Below, one piece after another: positions 54,817-64,000 of a DNA stretch of 64,000 bases. The stretch spans positions 5,062,001 to 5,126,000 of the forward strand of contig CAIIXF020000002.1 in assembly GCA_903813345.2 (NCBI GenBank), read 5' to 3'. The position numbers and the translations under genes are program-made. The notes below the pieces were generated by a model. That model saw only the letters and a list, made by a program, of their open reading frames with translations. It was not told the origin of the DNA and ran no database searches. Within the stretch, counting starts at the first letter, position 1. Each line of letters opens with the position of its first letter. The DNA comes from Owenia fusiformis (taxonomy: Eukaryota > Annelida > Polychaeta > Sabellida > Oweniidae).

Positions 54817-57069
54817 TTATTGTTCACAAATAAAACCAACTTTATAGGTAGAGCATGGGATATCGGCCCATTTATAATTCCGATAGGAAGATAAAGCAAT
54901 ACAGTGTGAATCATCGTCTGGGTTCGGTTCATCTGTGCCCCAAGCATAATATGTAGCACTTTTCCTCGATCCTGTCCAGATGTAGTCATTCGCAACAGCT
55001 CGGTCATTAAGGCCAATGTGAAAGAATAGATTATCTAAATAAATAAAACCATGAGACCAGTCATTAAGGCAAGTATGGGAAGATGAAGCTTATTTTTTTT
55101 TTAAACATTTTCAAACAAAACTACATCTATGCGGTTTATGCCTACTCGGATTTTATTACTTGTCTGCCTTCAAAAATGTTAGTATTGTTGTAAACTTTAT
55201 ACGATTACCTCTTTAGAAAAGTATTGTTTTTTCAGAATTTTTTTTGAGATATTTGTATGCTTTAATTACAAGTCATATCAATCAATTAAATTATTTATGA
55301 ACATTAATATGCCTTCATGTTTATATCAGACTCTGGGAGGTTAGTATATGGAAGCAATTCTAACATAAATCGTGTCTTACTTTGGCCATATGTAAATGCA
55401 TGAGTCTCTAGGGCTATTTCTTCACTTTCGGTCTCTATGGTTACCAAATGCGCTCCATACTCAAGGCATTTGATCTCTGCGTCAGTCCAATTCAAGGGCC
55501 CTTGGTGAAAGCAATACGCTGACCCGTTGTAAATGTTTGTTAGAAAACCGCCCTTGCATTCTTAAAAATCAAGAGACGTTATGCCAGATGCAAGCAGATC
55601 TAATATTGATTAAAGTCCCCGTCTAAAGTTTGAAAATATTTTTTTATCATTCATTTACTATTTGTAAGGACTTAAAAAGTGATTTTAGAGATTTTTGAAC
55701 AAAAAAAAATTTTTGAACAAAAAGTTGTGAGCATTTCATTTCTCAAATATTCAAATTTCTCGCCATTTTTCAAAAAAAGTTGAAATTTCTTAATCATCAA
55801 ATATTTCTTAATGCATTTCAAAAAAGATTATCTTTTTAACACCAATGCAAAGATTGAACAAAAGAGACACTATTTCAATAATAAAATTTCATATTTAATG
55901 GGCCACTTCAATGTTTTAGCTCATCAAAAATATTTTGAAACATTAGTGATGTCACTAAGGTAACAAAAACTTTTTGAAAAAAATTGAATTTTTTTTTCGG
56001 TGTCAATCTTTTCTAAATATGCTTGACTTTCATAAAAAACCAATGTTGATTGTCTAACCAGGTTAAAAGGAAGAATAAATTATGTTTTAGATATCATTGT
56101 ACCATTGGTTTCTATGAGAACTAAAATTTTGAAATGCATTTTTCTCAGAACCATTTTCATGCACTGATAAGTTCATTTCTCGCTTGTTTATCAACCAATT
56201 TTCTTAATTTTTTTGGCAAAAAACATGGGAGGATGAATGCTATGCATTGGTATAAATTGTGGCTAATTAGAAGACATGAGTGACCTCTTAAAGTTGGTTT
56301 TAAATAAATTCACAAATTTTGGAACAAAAAGTCTATCAAAAACCACTTTTTGAAATTTAAAAAAAATATCACACTTTGATAACATTGGGAAAGACTACAA
56401 TATAAGCCAAAGTGGTTTAAACTTTACATGGGGCCTTTAAGTAATTAAATATCCAAAATTCTGTCAAAGTGATATCATATTTGAAATCTACATGACAATT
56501 GCATTAAGGAATTTGGTTTTAAAAATTGTTTATCAACTTTGAAAATCGAATTTCTTTTAAAATGTATCCTCTAGGTCGGGGAGATATCCATAGACCCCGT
56601 GAAATAAAATCAAAAAGAGTGAAATATCTTCTTTTATTAGACAGATATTTTCGTAATGTTAAGTGTCTGTATTATTTATATTCTTTGGATTTAGAATATT
56701 CTATATTTCAAACAGAACTCACCACTAAACATCATAGTGTAATGTTGATGACCCGGACTGCTTACTTTTGAGCCAGTGCCCCATCCAAATAAATCGCAAT
56801 TCCATGTTCTCTCTGTCACTTTTTCAACGTTAATCTGGGCGCATTTTTTTGTTTTTACACATTGGAGACTGCATTCCACAATAGAACGGGTTATCATATT
56901 CTTTATGTGTCCAACCCCAGGAATCATGTTGTCAGGTATAAACTTCATATCACCTACTTTGTGAAATAGTTTTCCAATTTGAGTAGGATGATTCGAACTC
57001 TCGATCAGCGATAACAGCGTATGAAGTGACCAAGTAGAATATTCCTGCTAAGATCTGAGTCGCCATCAT
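54817..57069 (-). CDS. Secreted PAN/apple-like plus C-type lectin protein
   Basis: Three exons: 56723-57069, 55381-55560 and 54817-55034 (stop TAA 54817-54819), with phases agreeing across both introns. Exon 1 opens with a signal-peptide-like MATQILAGIFYLVTSYAVIA. A PAN/apple-like module follows (PDNMIPGVGHIKNM, CSLQCVKTKKCAQIN, WNCDLFGWG). Exons 2-3 give a C-type lectin fold: ECKGGFLTNIYNGSAYCF, WTDAEIKCLEYGAHLVTIET, HIGLNDRAVANDYIWTGS, YYAWGTDEPNPDDDSHCIAL, WADIPCSTYKVGFICEQ. EPN is the mannose-type calcium site motif, so sugar binding is plausible. The signal peptide frame and the PAN frame differ by one base at about 57000, so either an indel breaks the gene, the first exon is structured differently, or the start is elsewhere. 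Confidence 0.75.
55561..56722 (-). other. Intron of the PAN/C-type lectin gene
   Basis: AT-rich with repeated TTTTTGAACAAAAA-like tracts. Nothing recognised. Confidence 0.4.
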
Positions 57070-58729
57070 TTTGACTTTTAATTTATTAACTAATATGTAG
57101 CTTTCAAGCGAATATTTCAATATTTCTTTACCATGAATAACATGTTCAATAGAAATTAGGCAAAGCACATATATCTTATGTACAAGGCTCAAGTTCTCAC
57201 TTTATTTACATGTACCTTAGAGGATGGTAGAAGCCTGTATCCATATGCTTCATCGTAGTTGTTTTGGTCAATTTTTGATCGAAATATCAAATAGAATATA
57301 TGATATAGTACAAACTAGAAACTCTATTATGCCATTAGAGCTCATTAGATCATTCGATAGTGATATTAAAATACAATTACCATGAAATATTAATGCGTTA
57401 CAGTTATACTGATAAAAAACAGAGCGTTCTGACGAAGAATATGTTACAATTATGGAGTCCATTGAATAGCATACAAAGCTTGTTTTGTGTAAATATTACT
57501 CGGTGAAGAATACAAATAAAAATGGCAAATTTTTTATTTAGATAGAAAATAAAAAGATTAAAGAATGTTTATTTGATTTGTAATTGCAAGCTGCGAAGTG
57601 GTCATTTGCTATTCTGGTATCAAATGCCAAGTGCGAACCAATTCATTTCAAATAGGCTTTGTATAAAAAACCTCCTACCTCATACCCACGTACGTGGGAC
57701 ATGATACAGTCTTTGAAAGGTTTTATCATAATTAGAAAGTTAAAACCATTTCTAAGAGAATGCTGTTTTTATTTCACATGAAATCGTATTTGTTTTCATC
57801 AAATTAATTTTTTTAAAACCCTAGTCATAGTTTTTGCGTCACCGTACAGAAAATTGTACTCCGCTATTATTTGACGCTGATGGTTAGGCGTGATTAACCC
57901 ATCGATGCAGTATGTTGCGATAATGGTATTAAAATACATATTCCATGAAATATTAATGCGTTACTGTGTCTAATATATGATATAAAAGCATTAGAGAGTT
58001 GAAATAAGAGATAAGTAGGAAAATGAAAGCCATTATACAAGATATATGTGGGCGTGTAGGCAAAACATCGACACCTGATGCGTTCAAGTTTGACTCCAGA
58101 GGCGAGACCGGCATCATTTTGAACATGTTTTGTAAAATGACCATTATAAAATCGTGACCATTTAAAAAAACAACAATAAAAATTGGTAGAATTAAAGAAC
58201 AAATATTCAATTGAATTCAGCACTATGTGCAGGGTCCTCAAAACGGACATAGCATTTAATGACTTTTGAGATCTAGGAGTAGAGAAATCATTGCCGCCTG
58301 GCGCCTACGCGTCACACACTCTCATACAAAATATCCATATTTCTTAAAAGTTGTTAATGCTGTAATAGACCTTTCGAGAAAGTAAACAAGAAAATTCATA
58401 ATATTGAGAAAATTTCACCAAAATGGAATAGTAAATTTTTCGTGTCATGTTGTACAATGTCACATTATTGATTATACAGCTACAGATATCAGGTTATAAG
58501 CCTATGGCAGACATTTTACACTTTAATTTTGAATTGCAAATTATTTATTTTAATGTTATGCTGATGGTGCTTAAAGTTAACTTATATTAACTGTAAAGAA
58601 TAAATCATATTTTGTATCTAAGTAATCAGACGCAAATGATAATAAAATTTTAAGCGGGATTTCTGATCCAATCAACCTTTTATCTGAAACCAATCCAATC
58701 ATGCAATGATAAATACTGTCTAGTATTTA
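57070..58729. other. Intergenic region
   Basis: No gene was recognised. A stretch at about 57280-57415 is partly repeated at about 57915-58000 (CCATGAAATATTAATGCGTT), indicating a local duplication. Confidence 0.4.
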
Positions 58730-60225
<1,496 letters not shown>

Positions 60226-61258
60226 TAGTTAAATAAGACCAAAATTCACGTACATATATTTTGCATATTAGTGTCTTGTATTTTTCTGAAAGACTGAGAT
60301 TTACGGCAAAATGTCATAATACAGTACATTGCAAAAATTCCAATCCCATGGTAATACATAATAGATAAATTGTACCGAAATCATCCATTGACTATTCAAG
60401 CTATTGAATCAAGATGTAATAAGCAGGAAGATTGCCCAGAGAAGAAATTCTGTAATGCTTATCACAAGTGTGTACCAAGAGGAGCCTGTCGTTTTCGTAA
60501 TATGTATATTTTTTATTATTTTATTTTCATCATCTTTAAGTAAAATACATATCTTTCGAAATTTATGATTACACAGTACACTTCTTTTTTTCTTTGATTG
60601 TATTGACATCAAAAATGGGGATTTCAAACTTGCTAGCAAAACCCATTGAAAAATCAGGCTACATCCAAGGCCCATAGCCGGTTTTTTCCAAGGGGAGATT
60701 TTTAAAATATTCCAGGGAGTTCCCATTTGATAATTTGGGCGCAAAATCACTGAAAACTTATCAAAATAGTGGAAAACTGCATGATTTTGAAATTTTTTAA
60801 CTGCAGATTATGAACATCAAAACATCGATCAAATGATACACATAGCAAAATTGGAAGCAATATCTCAATCAATTTGAAATTTGTGACCTACTTTGTGAAA
60901 ATTCAAAAGATTCTGTTATTTTTGCTGTTCCATTAATCTGTCTTCTATTCATACATTAATAAATCTCTGATTTAGCTGATTGTGCCCCTGGATGCATGAA
61001 AGACATTGAATGTGATGTCAATACCTACTGCCATTTTAATTCGACGATTGGAGTTGTGAGAAATAACATTACGTATGGCGACTGTCTTCCTGTGAAAATC
61101 ACTGGGGAACCCTGTATTAGCCAACGGGAGTGTACTTAAAAAAATGAATGTTATAAATATAAATGTTCTAAGCTTACAAAGAGATTGAAATTAAAATCCA
61201 TCGACAGACAAATGAAACGTAAGTATCTAATTATAGCAAGGACAGCACTGGACATATA

Positions 61259-61502
61259 GGGAGGTTAAGCTGCGCGTTTCTAATCTTGTACGTGAACGTG
61301 TGGAAATATTTCCTTTGTGGATTAATTCTCCACTTTATAGTAATTGCTATCCCAGTTCAAGTATAAAAGTATTCAGAAACTTGTAGTAATTCATGTAATT
61401 AGTCACTGGAAAAAACAATTGAGAGACGGACAGTAACACCTGGGGTCATAAAATTACACTAAATACGTACAAGTTCTCTTAAAACGTGTAGCTTAATCTC
61501 CC
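61259..61502. mobile_element. GGGAGNTTAAGC MITE, diverged copy, in an intron
   Basis: Inverted ends GGGAGGTTAAGCTGCGCGTT and ACGTGTAGCTTAATCTCCC. The sub-terminal CTTGTACGT also matches on both sides. The TA flank is present only on the left. Confidence 0.6.
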
Positions 61503-61919
61503 TCACGTTAGCACTGTTGAACGTGAAAATGAATCTAGTTTTAGTACATAGAATATGATCTCTTTCTAGTCAAACTGATCGTGTGTGCTTTTCAAATAAC
61601 CCAGATGCCACACAATATGGCCACCAAAATGTAACGTTATACACGCATCTTTGCGACGGGGTATCATTATAGTTTTACAAGGCAACATTCAACATAAATA
61701 ATGTTGAAAAATTTCATAAGGTTAGGTTTGATATGATAGCGTAATAGTTCATCTATAAGTCCCTGTGCCCCCCCCCCCTTACTACCTGTCAACGCAGTAA
61801 TGAAAACTTGTTAAACAGACTGTGGAGAGGTATGTAGTGGGGTGGGCACAAAGGCTTGTAGCTAGACTCTGAGACTAATTATCATCATGTTCATTCAAAT
61901 CAGGAAAGTGGGATTATTA

Positions 61920-62050
61920 TACAATATCCAGGACCGTAGTAGCCAGCTTTTGCCAAGGAGGGTCACTTTGAAAGAAATTCCAGGGGAAGGTCCACATTTG
62001 ACCATTTTGACTACATTTGACCATTTTGATGGACTTGATACCCACTTGTC
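61920..62050. repeat. Degraded CAGGCCCGTAGCC-family fragment
   Basis: CAGGACCGTAGTAGCCAGC followed by TTTGCCAAGG and GTCCACATTTGACC, matching the left half of copies A-C. Another fragment lies at about 60668-60795 (AAGGCCCATAGCCGG). Confidence 0.5.
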
Positions 62051-62843
62051 CCTTATCACTTCTAAGAACTGTCGACACCAAAACTGATTACTGTTATAGC
62101 ATGTTCAAAAGACAGTGACTGTAACAGTAGTGAATTATACTGCCCAATGGGAGAGTCTGAGACACGCTATAAGGGGGAGGACCTTGGAAACTGTCGAAGG
62201 CGTCTCATTCATGAGTTGGCTTGCACCAGAGACGGGGAATGCTGAATAGATAACATGTGCCATAGGAACCAATGTTACAAGAACACGACAAATTACATGC
62301 GTGGTAGGATGCTTAATTATTTGGGACTGTTTGTAAGAAAATGATAACATGAAATGTGCTCGTGTATATAAGTAAATAGATACTTAATATGGTCTTAAAA
62401 TATCGCCTTATATTAGAAAAACATGTGTAGCAAACATTATTCAAGTGCACTAAAACATGTTTTCAGGTAAGCAATGAACCAGCAACAAAGATTGCTTTTA
62501 TGAAGATTTAATGTACTGCCATTCTCAAATTTCCACATCATACCCCAGAAGAGTTATTAAAGGTTGTAAGCTCCGAGTTAAAGATTGGAAGAAATGTTCT
62601 AATGATGGCCAATGCCTGAAAGACCGGAAATGTCACTGGAATCACAACCGATTTAAGCAGTGTATACCCCCACCTCATGGGCCTAACTGGAAATCCGTGT
62701 GGCGAGAACCACCTCCTAAAGCGCCGCGGGCATGTACACAAAATAGTACATGCCGGACTGGACAAATCTGTTACCATAATGTGTGTAGGAAAACGTCTGA
62801 TGTTTTGTATGCACATGCAAAGGCTGCGCTTTTGTATAGTTAG

Positions 62844-63170
62844 TTTTACTTATAAATAATTTATTGAATTCTAATTCAGAATCTGTATTAGATCGTGTGA
62901 TACGAAGAATGGAATTATACGATAGAAAAGGGGTGCATAATTTTCACTGAAAATGGACTCTAAATATATATTGCGGGCTACTTGTTGGGTGTATACTAGT
63001 ATAACCTTTTGAGTCATTTTCAAATCCTTTAAAATTATTTTATATTTACCGAAGCAATACTCAAAACACATAAACTCTTTAATCATCTTCTATGTAAAAT
63101 ACCACTTGGTGTAAAGGAAAACCCCTTCAAGATCTTAAATAAATCTAAAAATGACTTTTTCATAACTAGA
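62844..63170. other. Downstream flank of the Cys-rich gene
   Basis: Nothing recognised. An AATAAA-like AAATAAT is the only possible poly(A) signal near the stop codon. Confidence 0.3.
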
Positions 63171-63179
63171 AATAATTAG

Positions 63180-64000
63180 TAAACAGCCCCAAGGAGGGGC
63201 AAGTCTCACCGAAGAAAACATATTTTAAAGATGAAATGAACACAGAATTCTATAACTGGTATTAAGTTATCAAAAATACTTCACATATTATATATGAAAA
63301 GTGGTAGCCATTTTGAATGAACAGCCATCTTGAGTAGAGCTTGTATGTCACCAGGCATTATTCAGTATAAGAATTTGAAACAACTCAGTCGACTGGTATT
63401 GGAGTCATCAAATTTACGAAAGATGGCAGTCATTTTGATTCAAATATTCATATCAGTCATTTTGAATTGAGCAGCCATCTTGGAAATTTCCCCTCGAGCA
63501 GATGTATGTTCCAAAAGTACCAGTATATAAAATTTTAACAAATTCTTCAACTGGTATTTGAGTTATCAAACAATACATTTTTCATTATGAAAATGGCGTC
63601 CATTTTGAAATGAGCGGCCATATTGAAAAAACTCATTAAGCAGAGGTCCTTACAATATTAGCCTATACAATTTTGACCAAATTATATAAATTGGTCCATA
63701 TAGCTTTTGAAATCCAATGGTCATCTTGAAAATTTCTTCTTGAGCAGAGCCCTGTTCCTAGCCATAAGCACTAGACTTTGAACCAAATCCGTCAAATGGT
63801 ATTTGAGTTATCAAAGATTACGTTTTACAAAAAATGGCAGTCATTTTGAATTGAGTGGCCACATTGAAAATCTCTTGTCAAGCAGAGGTCCTATACTTCA
63901 GCCTATAGAATTTGAAAAAAGCAGTCTACTGGCAATTTTAGTTATCGTCCGGACAAACGAACAGACGGACAGCTTCTCTATATCCCAACGAACATTATAC
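63180..64000 (+). repeat. Interspersed repeat of the 3590-4525 family, cut by the window end
   Basis: Several diverged units have AAAATGGCAGTCATTTTGAA, GAGCGGCCATATTG, GAGCAGAG and 'gtatttgagttatcaaa', ending in CCGGACAAACGAACAGACGG and CTATATCCCAACGAAC, like the left copy. Confidence 0.75.

Larger units (their letters stand above)
60401..62843 (+). pseudogene. Cysteine-rich secreted-type protein with two nonsense codons
   Basis: Four exons join in phase: 60401-60496, 60976-61218, 62100-62303 and 62563-62843. They encode repeated short disulfide modules of the form C-x5-C-x5-C-x3/4-C: CNKQEDCPEKKFCNAYHKC, CISQRECT, CSKDSDCNSSELYCP, CSNDGQCLKDRKC, CTQNSTCRTGQICYHNVC. The spacing recalls Dickkopf-N or similar Cys-rich domains; function unknown. 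Exon 2 has TAA after REC-T (61137-61139) and exon 3 has TGA after GEC (62244-62246), while sequence beyond each stop keeps the cysteine pattern. So it is a recent pseudogene or a readthrough case. The start and signal peptide lie upstream of 60401 and were not found. The last exon ends with TAG at 62841-62843. Confidence 0.62.

Noticed and set aside
62538-62816. Minus-strand 92-residue open frame
   Set aside because: Shadow of the last exon of the Cys-rich gene; composition meaningless.

Overview
The window is a stretch of an AT-rich animal nuclear genome, most likely a marine invertebrate. The genes have GT-AG introns and metazoan families are present: ciliary dynein, a peptide-type GPCR, a PAN/C-type-lectin protein and C2H2 zinc fingers. 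Introns are packed with short inverted-repeat transposons. The repeat content and the GPCR type would fit a lophotrochozoan or an invertebrate deuterostome, but the sequence does not settle the phylum.

Layout. Positions 87-36871, minus strand, hold the first 34 coding exons (1957 codons, all in register) of the cytoplasmic dynein-2 heavy chain gene (DYNC2H1), from the start codon through the stem, the linker and AAA1. The rest of the gene lies beyond position 1. A divergent promoter region near 38.0-38.3 kb separates it from a complete plus-strand DCUN1D5-like gene (38.3-50.2 kb, 229 aa). The same two genes lie side by side and head to head in human (from memory), so this is probably ancient microsynteny. 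Beyond a repeat-rich gap lie a minus-strand PAN + C-type lectin gene (54.8-57.1 kb), a decayed C2H2 zinc-finger gene (58.7-60.2 kb, minus) and a cysteine-rich secreted-type gene or pseudogene (60.4-62.8 kb, plus).

The most striking region is the 9.7-kb dync2h1 intron at 8138-17876. An outer element of about 8.7 kb has inverted ends and TTAA at both edges. It carries a broken minus-strand gene of a multicopy family marked by an EEADT...DTDIVVLA motif. Inserted into that gene is a 4.5-kb transposon (12258-16782) with an apparently intact two-exon gene. Its product joins a RAG1-N-terminus-like zinc-binding region to a DDE-type transposase-like region. The element is bounded by CACAGTACTG inverted ends, which resemble the V(D)J signal heptamer, and by a 5-bp CCCCC target duplication. 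This matches the N-RAG-TP class of transposon described in molluscs (named from memory).

Another intron, 20626-26217, hosts an intronless antisense GPCR gene followed directly by a 1.3-kb minisatellite. A second theme is repeated tandem duplication of exon edges: 26 copies of 74 bp with the acceptor of dcun1d exon 3, about 5 copies of 137 bp with the acceptor of dync2h1 exon 22, 3 copies of 108 bp with the donor of dcun1d exon 5, and single partial copies of dync2h1 exons 16 and 26 and of GPCR TM3. Gene calls come from reading the translations and splice sites by eye. No database search was run, and family comparisons are from memory.
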